IMG/VR virus record: IMGVR_UViG_3300015242_000254
Location: 1-52,381 of that record
Source: a virus
DNA: 52,381 nucleotides
Strand: one strand, 5' to 3'
Positions 34,037-40,562 of the stretch are shown piece by piece. The first letter of the stretch is position 1, and every line of letters begins with the position of its first letter. The notes beneath the pieces are model-generated. The model saw only the letters and a list, made by a program, of their open reading frames with translations. It made no database searches and was not told where the DNA came from. The position numbers and the translations under genes are program-made.

Positions 34037-34129
34037 GGCTGTTGCGTAGGCATGGGGGTACTTCCCTTTCTGGTAGAGATCAGTCCCTCGCCGCCGATTT
34101 GTTCTCAGCCAGTTCCTACTAGCCCCGCT
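34037..34129 (+). ncRNA. Y RNA-like structured leader, unit 3
   Basis: Shares CTGTTGCGTAGG and ACTTCCCT with unit 2 at its 5' side and TTTGTTCTCAGC at its 3' side. GTAGG (34046-34050) pairs with CCTAC (34115-34119) and GGCT (34037-34040) with AGCC (34121-34124); an inner hairpin CTGGT-AGAG-ATCAG is at 34070-34083. It has no tRNA-like core, so it is the minimal form. It ends just ahead of the GGAGGGG ribosome site (34130-34136) of the Ro gene, so it may act as that gene's leader as well as a separate RNA. Confidence 0.5.
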
Positions 34130-34143
34130 GGAGGGGTCAACCG

Positions 34144-35775
34144 ATGGCCAAGTTCAACGTCCCTGTCACCCAGGAGACCCGTCGCGGTCGCCTGACCAGC
34201 CCCGTCATGTCCGTGCCGGTTCCCGGCGCGCGTACCTACGAGGGCGCGGTCGCCACTGCGCGCGATCCCAAGTCCGAGCTGTTCCTGCTCGGCACCACCA
34301 ACTTCGTCTCCGAGGGCACCTTCTACGAGGGCAAGAAGGAGCGCGACGCGCGCTACACCGCCCTCGTGCGTCAGGTCGCGGTACAGGACCCCGAGTGGCT
34401 GGCTTTCTTCGCCCACTGGCTGCGCGTCAGTGGCAACATGCGCTCGGCGCCAGTCGTGCTCGCGGCTGAGGCCGTCGCTGCGCGTCTGGCCAGCGGGAGC
34501 CACGGCTGGAGCCGCAAGCTCGTCGATGCCGTCCTTCAGCGCCCGGACGAGCCCGGTGAGTTCCTGGCTTACTGGGAGTCGCGCTGGGGCACCGAGTTCC
34601 CGATGTCGGTCAAGCGTGGCGTTGCCGACGCGGTCACCCGCATGTACACCGAGCGCGCCTACACCAAGTACGACAGCTCGACCAAGGGCTGGCGTTTCTC
34701 CGACGTGCTGACCATCTCCCACGCGCGCCCGAAGGCGTCCTGGCAGGCTGCGCTGTTCGAGCACATCGTCAACGACCGCTACGGCCGCGCCGAGAGCATC
34801 GCCGAGGGTCTGCAGCTGCTGCGTCAGCGCAAGGAACTGCTGGCTCTGCCGGTGTCTGACCGCCGGGCCGTGCTGGCTACTCCGGATCGTCTGCGCGTGG
34901 CGGGCTTCACCTGGGAGGCCCTCTCGGGCTGGCTGCAGGGTCCGATGGACGCGCAGGCGTGGGAGGCGATCATCCCGTCGATGAACGTGATGGCGCTGAT
35001 CCGCAACCTGCGCAACTTCGACCAGGCCGAGATCTCCGACGAGGTCGCGCAGCTGGTGATCGCCAAGATCACCGACCAGGCGGAGGTCGCGAAGTCGCGG
35101 ACCTTCCCGATGCGCTGGCTCTCGGCGTACAACCACGTGCCGAGCGACCGGTGGAAGCACGCTCTGAGCATCGGCGCCAGCCACACGCTGAGCAACGTCC
35201 CGAAGCTCGGTGGCCGCACGCTGATCATGGTCGACGTGTCCAGCTCGATGGACAACACATTCAGCAAGGACGGCACCTTGCAGCGCTGGGACGCGGCGGC
35301 GGTGTTCGGCATCGCGCTGGGCAAGGCGAACGCTCCCAACGCGACCGTGTCGGCCTTCTCCAGCCAGCAGACGTACTACGGCGACCCGCGCGGCGCGCGC
35401 ACGAAGACCTTCGAGCTGCGCAAGGGCGCCAACGTGCTCAACGAGCTGGCTCGGTGGAAGAGCGAGGGCTACTTCATGGGTGGCGGCACCGAGACCGCCA
35501 TGGCCCTACGTCAGCTCTACGACAGCCACGACCGCGTAGTGATCCTGACTGACGAGCAGGCCTCGCAAGCCGGTTACGCCGAGGTCGGCGACGCCCTTCC
35601 GGCCCACGTCCCGCTCTACACCTGGAACCTGGCTGGCTACGAGTACGGACACGCCAGCTCGGGCACGGGCAACCGACACACCTTCGGTGGTCTGACCGAC
35701 GCGGCCTTCTCGACCATCGCCCAGCTGGAGAGCATGCAGGCTGGCCGCTGGCCCTGGGAAGGGTCCCTGAGCTAA
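34144..35775 (+). CDS. rsr: Ro60/Rsr-like TROVE-domain RNA-binding protein
   Basis: 543 residues, close to the usual ~530. The N-terminal two thirds are the HEAT-like helical ring of the TROVE domain (FFAHWLRVSGNMRSAPVVLAAEAVAARL, SWQAALFEHIVNDRYG). The last third is a von Willebrand A domain with an intact metal site (MVDVSSSMDN; GGGTETAMALRQL; VVILTDEQ). Ro proteins bind misfolded RNAs in the ring and Y RNAs on its outer face; in Deinococcus, Rsr with a Y RNA tethers PNPase for RNA decay. Here the gene follows three Y RNA-like units and is closed by a hairpin and terminator, so RNA and protein partners are encoded together. Ribosome site GGAGGGG. Confidence 0.92.
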   Translation: MAKFNVPVTQETRRGRLTSPVMSVPVPGARTYEGAVATARDPKSELFLLGTTNFVSEGTFYEGKKERDARYTALVRQVAVQDPEWLAFFAHWLRVSGNMRSAPVVLAAEAVAARLASGSHGWSRKLVDAVLQRPDEPGEFLAYWESRWGTEFPMSVKRGVADAVTRMYTERAYTKYDSSTKGWRFSDVLTISHARPKASWQAALFEHIVNDRYGRAESIAEGLQLLRQRKELLALPVSDRRAVLATPDRLRVAGFTWEALSGWLQGPMDAQAWEAIIPSMNVMALIRNLRNFDQAEISDEVAQLVIAKITDQAEVAKSRTFPMRWLSAYNHVPSDRWKHALSIGASHTLSNVPKLGGRTLIMVDVSSSMDNTFSKDGTLQRWDAAAVFGIALGKANAPNATVSAFSSQQTYYGDPRGARTKTFELRKGANVLNELARWKSEGYFMGGGTETAMALRQLYDSHDRVVILTDEQASQAGYAEVGDALPAHVPLYTWNLAGYEYGHASSGTGNRHTFGGLTDAAFSTIAQLESMQAGRWPWEGSLS

Positions 35776-35779
35776 TTTC

Positions 35780-35826
35780 CTTGCGGAGTGGTCCTGCTGG
35801 TCCCCCCCGCAGCGCATCTCCGCAAG
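35780..35826 (+). ncRNA. Hairpin with Y-like motif behind the Ro gene
   Basis: CTTGCGGAG (35780-35788) pairs perfectly with CTCCGCAAG (35818-35826), and CTGC (35794-35797) pairs with GCAG (35809-35812) around a C-rich loop. The 5' side, TTGCGGAGTGGTCCT, is nearly the same as the opening of unit 1 (TTGCGCGGAGTGGTCCT). It begins five bases after the Ro stop. It may be a fourth Ro ligand or a 3'-end protecting structure. Confidence 0.45.
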
Positions 35827-35827
35827 C

Positions 35828-35867
35828 AACGAAGCCCCTCGGTTTGGGTGAGCCGAGGGGCTTCGTT
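35828..35867 (+). terminator. Strong rho-independent-type terminator after the Ro locus
   Basis: A perfect 15-bp stem (35828-35842 with 35853-35867) and a ten-base loop; GTGT follows rather than a long T-run. Located 52 bases after the Ro stop, it closes the RNA-Ro transcription unit and insulates the promoter at 35876. Confidence 0.85.
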
Positions 35868-35875
35868 GTGTCCGC

Positions 35876-35903
35876 TTGCTATCCCCGACTTACCAGCTAA
35901 GAT
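35876..35903 (+). promoter_or_regulatory. Promoter, TTGCTA-16-TAAGAT
   Basis: Sits right behind the terminator in a locally AT-rich stretch, with a predicted start near 35910. It would drive the small-gene operon beginning at 35944. Confidence 0.5.
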
Positions 35904-35943
35904 ATTCGAAGTTACCTATTCGCATATGTGAGAAGGGAAAGTC

Positions 35944-36633
35944 GTGACGCTCGCTCCCGGTACCGCCAACATCCAGCAGCTGCTCACCGACGGCCACGGC
36001 CTCGGTGACGTGCTCGACGCGCTGGTCGAGTCCAAGGCCAAGAAGGGCACGGAGGTCGAGGTCCCTCGTCGGCCGCTGCCAGCCGTGGTGCCGATCTCCG
36101 ACACCCAGCGCACCACGCTGCGCACCATCGTCTCCAAGCTCGACGCGCTGCAGCTGCCGACCAGCGCGCGCCTGCTCACCGACGTCGAGAAGGACACCTT
36201 CATCGACCTGTTCGGCGAGCTGAAGGATGCGCTGAAGGTCCTCGGCGTCGGCGAGTCCGCGCTCAAGGAGACCTTCCACAACCACCTCGACGTCGAGCTG
36301 GGCACCCCGGGCCCGGACGTCAAGCAGGACAAGAACGGTCACTACGTCAAGGCTGGCTCAGTCGGCTTCCCCGGCAAGCCGGTCGAGGTCAAGCGCGAGG
36401 AGCGCGGAGGCAAGGCCGCCTCGCTGACCGACTCCGATCTGCAGCGCCTGGAGTCCATGGGCGAGATCGACCACGCGACCTACCTGGCCATGACCGACGC
36501 TGGCATTCGCAACCCGAACGAGGCCAAGATCATGAGCCTGCTCAAGAAGCGCCCGGAGCTGCTCGGCGCCCTGCGCAAGGTCGCCACGCTGACCGACAAG
36601 ACCACCGCGATCAGCATCCGCGCGGTCAAGTAA
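35944..36633 (+). CDS. Hypothetical helical protein
   Basis: 229 residues from GTG 35944, behind GAGAAGGG. Predominantly helical and charged (RTTLRTIVSKLDALQLPTSARLL, KDTFIDLFGELKDALKVLG). The middle has a basic-acidic linker (KREERGGKAA), and the C-terminal helices are SDLQRLESMGEIDHATYLAMTDAGI and LLKKRPELLGALRKVATL. No catalytic motif or family recognised. It is first in the operon behind a promoter, so it is likely well expressed. Confidence 0.65.
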   Translation: MTLAPGTANIQQLLTDGHGLGDVLDALVESKAKKGTEVEVPRRPLPAVVPISDTQRTTLRTIVSKLDALQLPTSARLLTDVEKDTFIDLFGELKDALKVLGVGESALKETFHNHLDVELGTPGPDVKQDKNGHYVKAGSVGFPGKPVEVKREERGGKAASLTDSDLQRLESMGEIDHATYLAMTDAGIRNPNEAKIMSLLKKRPELLGALRKVATLTDKTTAISIRAVK

Positions 36634-36899
36634 TGGCGATGACGGTGGGCGAGTTGGTCGACTACTTGGTCGACCAGCCCAGGGACCGCTCGGTCGTACT
36701 GGCCAAGGATGCCGAGGGCAACGGCTACTCGCCGCTGTCCGCCGCCGAGGAGGCGATCTACGTTCCGGAGAGCACCTGGTCCGGGGAGATCTATCCGACG
36801 CCCGAGCAGATCGCGACCGAGAAGGATCCCGCCGACTGGTTCGACGGGTCGGGCGAGGAGGGCGCCGTGCGCGTGGTCCTGTTGGGGCCGGTGAACTGA
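36633..36899 (+). CDS. Small acidic hypothetical protein
   Basis: 88 residues; ATG overlaps the previous stop (TAATG). The opening TVGELVDYLVDQPRDRSVVLAKDAEGN and closing VRVVLLGPVN match a common type of short actinophage protein with a single beta-rich fold that I cannot name further. Coupled to the next gene through a TGATG overlap. Confidence 0.6.
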   Translation: MAMTVGELVDYLVDQPRDRSVVLAKDAEGNGYSPLSAAEEAIYVPESTWSGEIYPTPEQIATEKDPADWFDGSGEEGAVRVVLLGPVN

Positions 36900-37195
36900 T
36901 GTTCGTTGCGCCGAAGAAGGTCGAGCCGCCGAAGTCGCTGCCCTACTGGCGGGCTCGCACCCAGTGCTGCAGCCAGGTCGAGAACATGTTCGGTGCCTGG
37001 CAGGTCAACAGCGGCGGCATCGTGCGCCGCTCGTTGGATTGGGCCACCCAGAAGCACGCGCACTGGCCCTACGCCCCGAAGACGCACCTGGACGAGATCA
37101 AGGCCGAGGCGCAGGCACGCGGATTCCACGTGGTGATCACCGGCGACCAGGTCGTCGTGTTCTGCCACGAGGGTGACCTCACGGTGGTCTGCTGA
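36899..37195 (+). CDS. Small hypothetical protein with a CC pair
   Basis: 98 residues from ATG overlapping the upstream stop. It begins MFVAPKKVEPPKSLPYW and contains TQCCSQVENMFGAWQ and a C-terminal strand-helix-strand (IKAEAQARGFHVVITGDQVVVFCHEGDLTVVC). It has four cysteines but no CxxC pair. Function unknown. Confidence 0.55.
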   Translation: MFVAPKKVEPPKSLPYWRARTQCCSQVENMFGAWQVNSGGIVRRSLDWATQKHAHWPYAPKTHLDEIKAEAQARGFHVVITGDQVVVFCHEGDLTVVC

Positions 37196-37509
37196 TGGGC
37201 ATTCGCCGGTCCCTGGGTCAGGTCTCGATCGTTCGGCCGAAGCGTGAGCTGTCCAGCGGTCAGTCGATACGCCGCACGTACTACGACCTGGTGACGGCTG
37301 ACGACAAGGACGGCTACTGGCTGGTCAACTCCCGTGGCCAGCTCTCGGCGAACTGGAGCACCTACCAGGACATCCTGATCGATGCACCGGAGTCGTGGAC
37401 GATCGGTGAGTGGGACCGGCTCAGCGACGAGGTCCGCAAGATGATCCGAGAGGACCAGGCCGCCCGTCAGCGCGCCCAGGAGGGCGCTACGGACTCGACG
37501 GGCGCGTGA
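37195..37509 (+). CDS. Small hypothetical protein
   Basis: 104 residues; ATG overlaps the previous stop. Beta-rich start (LGQVSIVRPKRELSSGQ ... YYDLVTADDKDGYWLVN) and a helical charged end (WDRLSDEVRKMIREDQAARQRAQ). No family recognised. Its stop overlaps the GTG of the HTH-Lsr2 frame. Confidence 0.55.
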   Translation: MGIRRSLGQVSIVRPKRELSSGQSIRRTYYDLVTADDKDGYWLVNSRGQLSANWSTYQDILIDAPESWTIGEWDRLSDEVRKMIREDQAARQRAQEGATDSTGA

Positions 37510-38264
37510 GGTCGCTCGTCCCCGTCGACATCGTCTCCGAGCAGCTCAGCCCGCCGGAGGGGGCCTTCTGGACGACTCCCGAGATGTACTCCGAACGCAC
37601 CGGCGAGCCGGGCTTCACGATCAACGAGGTGGCCCGGCTGTTCTTCGGCCGGTCGCGCCAGTGGCTGCGAAAGCACGTCTGGTACGGGCATCTGCTGATC
37701 GACGGGGAGGAAGTGATCATCCCCCGGGAGGCCGATACCGGGTATCTGCGCTGGCGTCTGTATGACATCGAGCGCACCGCGTTGGCCCTCACCCAGAGCG
37801 GCTACTTGCAAATCGGACAACTAGAACGTGTAATTGGCATTGTCAAGCTAGTAGCCCAGAACTACAACTACCTACTACCATCCCAACTTGAAACTCGGGT
37901 AATCCCAAGTAGCAAAAGGGTGAGACGGAGGGCACGTCCTATGGCTGTAGAAACGTTGACCGTGGTTCGCGACGATCTTGATGACTCCTCGGGAGCCACG
38001 ACCAGACGCTTCTCGGTCGAAGACGTGCACTACCGGATCGACCTGACCGACAAGAACTGGGAGCAGCTGCTCTCGGTGCTGCAGCCCTACATCGCCGTGG
38101 CGCAGCCGGACAAGCGGCGGCGCATCGCCACCCCCGAAGAGGTCTCCAAACGTGCAGACATCCGGGAGTGGGCCAAGAAGCGGGGCTACCAGGTCGGCGA
38201 GCGCGGACGGATTCCCTACACCATCGTCGACGAGTACAACTCGGCTCACAGGAAGAAGAACTGA
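37506..38264 (+). CDS. MerR-like HTH protein running in frame into Lsr2
   Basis: 252 residues from GTG 37506 (overlapping the previous stop) with no stop codon before the Lsr2 end. Residues 1-145 form a helix-turn-helix module (GFTINEVARLFFGRSRQWLRKHVWYG) followed by helices (LRWRLYDIERTALALTQSGYLQIGQLERVIGIVKLVAQNYNYL, read in segments) that look like the natural end of a phage HTH protein. Residues 146-252 are a complete Lsr2. The join is a basic SSKRVRRRARP in an AT-rich stretch. Whether a true fusion protein is made, or only HTH extension plus separate Lsr2, cannot be told from sequence. Confidence 0.62.
   Translation: MRSLVPVDIVSEQLSPPEGAFWTTPEMYSERTGEPGFTINEVARLFFGRSRQWLRKHVWYGHLLIDGEEVIIPREADTGYLRWRLYDIERTALALTQSGYLQIGQLERVIGIVKLVAQNYNYLLPSQLETRVIPSSKRVRRRARPMAVETLTVVRDDLDDSSGATTRRFSVEDVHYRIDLTDKNWEQLLSVLQPYIAVAQPDKRRRIATPEEVSKRADIREWAKKRGYQVGERGRIPYTIVDEYNSAHRKKN
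37840..37868 (+). promoter_or_regulatory. Internal promoter for Lsr2, TTGTCA-17-TACAAC
   Basis: Located in the AT-rich 3' part of the HTH coding region, about 70 bases before the Lsr2 ATG. Spacing is ideal and the match good. The same AT-rich DNA is what Lsr2 proteins bind, so autoregulation is plausible. Confidence 0.5.
37941..38264 (+). CDS. lsr2: Lsr2-like nucleoid-associated protein (internal start)
   Basis: 107 residues from ATG 37941, with GGAGGG eight bases ahead; mycobacterial Lsr2 has 112. The N-terminal dimerisation domain (RRFSVEDVHYRIDLTDKNWEQLLSVLQPYI, in segments) and the C-terminal DNA-binding domain (ADIREWAKKRGYQVGERGRIP) are both complete, and the RGR that inserts in the minor groove of AT-rich DNA is present. 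Host Lsr2 silences foreign AT-rich DNA; a phage copy could replace, compete with or cap the host protein, or silence phage genes. The frame is shared with the upstream HTH protein. Confidence 0.88.
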   Translation: MAVETLTVVRDDLDDSSGATTRRFSVEDVHYRIDLTDKNWEQLLSVLQPYIAVAQPDKRRRIATPEEVSKRADIREWAKKRGYQVGERGRIPYTIVDEYNSAHRKKN

Positions 38265-38489
38265 ATGGCCAGGACCTCGATCCAGATCGAGCGCTACGAG
38301 TGTGACGGCTGCGGCACCATTGTCGATGGAGACGTCAACGGGCAGCTCGCCGAGGGTCTCCACTTCACCATCGTCAGGGTCGACGGTCTCGGCAACCAGG
38401 AGCAGGCCGACGGCTTCGCCTGCCGCCCGAGCCACCTCAAGAGCGCGGCGGAGTCGGCGCTGAAGAACGGCGACGACGTCGCCCCCTAG
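38265..38489 (+). CDS. Small zinc-binding-type protein
   Basis: 74 residues, ATG directly after the Lsr2 stop. Contains YECDGCGTIV and a later FACRPSH, a possible CxxC...C-H zinc site. Begins IQIERYECDGCG, as in small actinobacterial proteins found beside lsr2. Probably co-transcribed with Lsr2. Its stop lies in the palindrome CCCCTAGGGG (38483-38492). Confidence 0.6.
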   Translation: MARTSIQIERYECDGCGTIVDGDVNGQLAEGLHFTIVRVDGLGNQEQADGFACRPSHLKSAAESALKNGDDVAP

Positions 38490-38491
38490 GG

Positions 38492-38545
38492 GTATCCACA
38501 GCTGTGTACAAGGCTGTGGAGAAGCCCGGTCGGACCCGGCCGGGT
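38492..38545. promoter_or_regulatory. Inverted DnaA-box-like pair and palindrome
   Basis: GTATCCACA (38492-38500) and, inverted, TTCTCCACA (38515-38523 on the other strand) each match the TTATCCACA DnaA box at eight of nine positions. They face each other and can also pair (CCACAG with CTGTGG). A perfect 12-base palindrome ACCCGGCCGGGT follows at 38534-38545. The site opens the replication block. Confidence 0.4.
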
Positions 38546-38546
38546 A

Positions 38547-38603
38547 GCGGAGGCCAGGTTCGGCGGCCCGCTCAAGGGCCAGGGGTTCGAATCCCTACTC
38601 CGC
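38547..38603 (+). tRNA. tRNA-like element, reduced
   Basis: GCGGAG (38547-38552) pairs with CTCCGC (38598-38603). Inside are GCC/GGC with a short loop, GGCCC-GCTCAA-GGGCC (38565-38580), and a T-arm GGGG-TTCGAAT-CCCT (38582-38596). The T-loop is canonical, but only 57 bases are present, the D-arm is tiny and the anticodon-like loop has six bases. It is more likely a degenerate tRNA or tRNA mimic than a working tRNA. Confidence 0.3.
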
Positions 38604-38614
38604 GCGTGACCACG

Positions 38615-39457
38615 ATGATCGTCGACGGCAACAACCTCGCCATGCGCAGTTTCCACGCCGCGCAGGGCAAGATGAGCGCGGCCGGAGCCGACACCGGCGC
38701 GCTGCAGCTGTTCGTCAACAGCCTGTCCATGCACGTGCAGGACGAGATCCCCACCCGCCTGGTGATCTGCTGGGACGCGGGCAACAGCCAGATGAGACTG
38801 CGTCTCTACCCCGAGTACAAGGCCGCGCGTCGGGCCAAGGGCAGCTCGGACGGCGTCGAGCCGCACCATGAGCTGTTCGAGATCATCAAGCGCTTCCTCA
38901 GCCTGGCCGGGATCGCCCAGTGGCGCATGGCCGGGACCGAGGCTGACGACCTGATCGCGGCGGCCTGGCGCAGGCACCACCACACAGACAGGATGATCAT
39001 CCTGTCCTCGGACAAGGACCTGCTGCAGCTGCTGGACGCCAACACCACCCAGGTTCGCTTCGCCACCAAGGGGTCCGACCGGTGGACGCGCGACCGCTTC
39101 ATCGCCGAGAAAGGCTTCCGGCCGGAGCAGCTGCCGCTGGTCATGGCCTTGGAGGGCGACACCTCCGACGGCATCCCGGGCATGCGCGGCATCGGCCCGG
39201 TGAAGGCCCTGAAGATGCTGGTGGCGGCCAACTGGGACCTGGATCAAGCGATGCGACCGTACCCAGACCAGTACGCGATCGTTAAGACCTCACAGGCGCT
39301 GGTCGACCTGAACTGGGCGCCGGTCGAGGTCATCGATGTCCCCGAGTTCCATCCGCGTGATCGACCTGACTCCTGGAGAGAACTGCTTGCCTTCTGCGAT
39401 CACTACGAGCTGCGCACCATCAGGTCGCGCCTGGTGGCGGGAGATCTGTGGTCCTAG
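38615..39457 (+). CDS. 5'-3' exonuclease / flap endonuclease (PIN-FEN fold)
   Basis: 280 residues from ATG 38615; a GTG three codons upstream is also possible and neither has a clear ribosome site. Family motifs: MIVDGNNLAMRSFHA, RLVICWDAGNSQMRLRLYPEYKAARR, GTEADDLIAAA, IILSSDKDLLQLL and LVMALEGDTSDGIPGMRGIGPVKALK (metal-binding aspartates and H3TH). It matches the 5'-nuclease domain of DNA polymerase I and phage homologues that remove RNA primers and flaps. A free-standing 5'-nuclease fits with the DnaE-type polymerase encoded downstream. Confidence 0.88.
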   Translation: MIVDGNNLAMRSFHAAQGKMSAAGADTGALQLFVNSLSMHVQDEIPTRLVICWDAGNSQMRLRLYPEYKAARRAKGSSDGVEPHHELFEIIKRFLSLAGIAQWRMAGTEADDLIAAAWRRHHHTDRMIILSSDKDLLQLLDANTTQVRFATKGSDRWTRDRFIAEKGFRPEQLPLVMALEGDTSDGIPGMRGIGPVKALKMLVAANWDLDQAMRPYPDQYAIVKTSQALVDLNWAPVEVIDVPEFHPRDRPDSWRELLAFCDHYELRTIRSRLVAGDLWS

Positions 39458-39619
39458 ATTCGGGATCGCTTCAAATGATGCGATCGGTCGACACGCCGTC
39501 GGTCGATGTGGTTGCCACGATGATCAGCCATCCGATACCGTTTGGCTCGGTGGCGACCTGCCGCTCGGTACATCGGGTGGGTTGACTCCGACTACTTGCG
39601 GCGGGCACTGCTCCGCCTA
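39458..39619 (+). other. Structured non-coding gap, candidate small RNA
   Basis: No protein-like frame with codon bias. GGTTGCCAC (39510-39518) pairs with GTGGCGACC (39550-39558) over nine positions, with AGCC/GGCT inside. CGGTCGA is repeated 17 bases apart near 39484-39507. The stretch ends in an intrinsic terminator, so a discrete transcript is plausible. Confidence 0.35.
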
Positions 39620-39620
39620 C

Positions 39621-39666
39621 CGCTCTGCCTCGCTTATCTGGCCTGCGGGGCAGAGCGTTTCTTTTT
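39621..39666 (+). terminator. Rho-independent terminator
   Basis: CGCTCTGCC (39621-39629) pairs with GGCAGAGCG (39649-39657), nine bp, followed by TTTCTTTTT (39658-39666). It is the only classical hairpin plus T-run I see in the window. Confidence 0.82.
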
Positions 39667-39682
39667 GAGGGGGACTGCTTCA

Positions 39683-40069
39683 GTGACCGTTGCCGCAGTG
39701 AAATCTGCTCCCGGCCAGCAGCAGCGTCCTGCGCTGCGCGACCTCGACACCACCGAGAAGCAGATCCTGTGGGCGGTCAAGTACGGCCGCAAGTGCACTT
39801 TCAATGTCTTCGACTTCGGTTCTATTACTGGATATGTAGCGGGCATGGACCGCTATAACTATTTCGTAGTGTGGATTGACGATGATCGGATAAGACAAGC
39901 GTTAATTCACAAGGGGTCTACGCCTGTGGTCGAGCTGCACGCAGATGCCACGCTCGACACGGAAGAGACCGAGTTGCTCAGGCAGAAGCTTCTTGACATC
40001 ATCTCCCCGTTCCGGGGTCACGTGCTGAAGCAGTACTTTCATCAGGCCCCATCCGCTCCCAGGGCGTGA
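39683..40069 (+). CDS. Sm/Hfq-like RNA-binding protein candidate
   Basis: 128 residues from GTG 39683, behind GAGGGGG. After a helix (TTEKQILWAVKYGRK) comes a five-strand pattern: CTFNVFDFGSITGYVAGMD, NYFVVWIDDDRIRQALIHKG and STPVVEL. This parallels the Sm fold of Hfq (variable strand, G-x-I-x-G, then YKHAIST-like turn; here LIHKGSTPV). Codons in the middle are unusually AT-rich for this genome. Hfq pairs small RNAs with targets; a role with phage RNAs is speculative. The extension of the frame upstream to 39542 crosses the terminator and is not used. Confidence 0.5.
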   Translation: MTVAAVKSAPGQQQRPALRDLDTTEKQILWAVKYGRKCTFNVFDFGSITGYVAGMDRYNYFVVWIDDDRIRQALIHKGSTPVVELHADATLDTEETELLRQKLLDIISPFRGHVLKQYFHQAPSAPRA

Positions 40070-40106
40070 CGCCAGCCATGCCGTACCTCCGATTGGAGAC
40101 GTCCTC

Positions 40107-40511
40107 GTGACCGACCAGCTCCTCTACTTCGAGCCAGACCTCACCGTCACGCAGGTCCAGGTGGCCTCCGTCGTTCCCCAGGTCACGGAACGGTTGGTGA
40201 TCAATACCCAGCCTCGGGAAGCTTTCAAGACCATGGCCGAGGACGTGTGGGGCTGGGAGGAGCTGCGCGACTACGTGGCCTTGGAGATCACGCAGCGGTT
40301 CGGCGTGTTCCCCCGGGACGGCAAGAAGGAGTGTGGGATCTTCAAGTCGTTCATGACGCGCTGGACAGACTCGATCGCCATCGCCCACTTCGCCTTCGAG
40401 ATCCACGACGGACGGTGGCGCGGAGCGCCGGTGCGTATGCAGCGGTTCTGCAAGAACTCAGACCCCTACTTCGCGTCGCCAATACACGACTACCTGATCA
40501 ACCACACATAG
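40107..40511 (+). CDS. Hypothetical protein
   Basis: 134 residues from GTG 40107, with GGAGA upstream. The central section WGWEELRDYVALEITQRFGVFPRDGKKECGIFKSFMTRW is compact and helix-rich and recalls small phage replication accessory proteins, but I cannot name a family. The gene lies one step before the helicase loader. Confidence 0.6.
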   Translation: MTDQLLYFEPDLTVTQVQVASVVPQVTERLVINTQPREAFKTMAEDVWGWEELRDYVALEITQRFGVFPRDGKKECGIFKSFMTRWTDSIAIAHFAFEIHDGRWRGAPVRMQRFCKNSDPYFASPIHDYLINHT

Positions 40512-40562
40512 ACTCCCCGCACCTCACCAACCTGTTCTGACCTAACCCCACCGAGGTCATGA

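Noticed and set aside
39542-39682. N-terminal extension of the Sm-like protein
   Set aside because: It crosses a clear intrinsic terminator and has weak coding bias; GTG 39683 with GAGGGGG is preferred.
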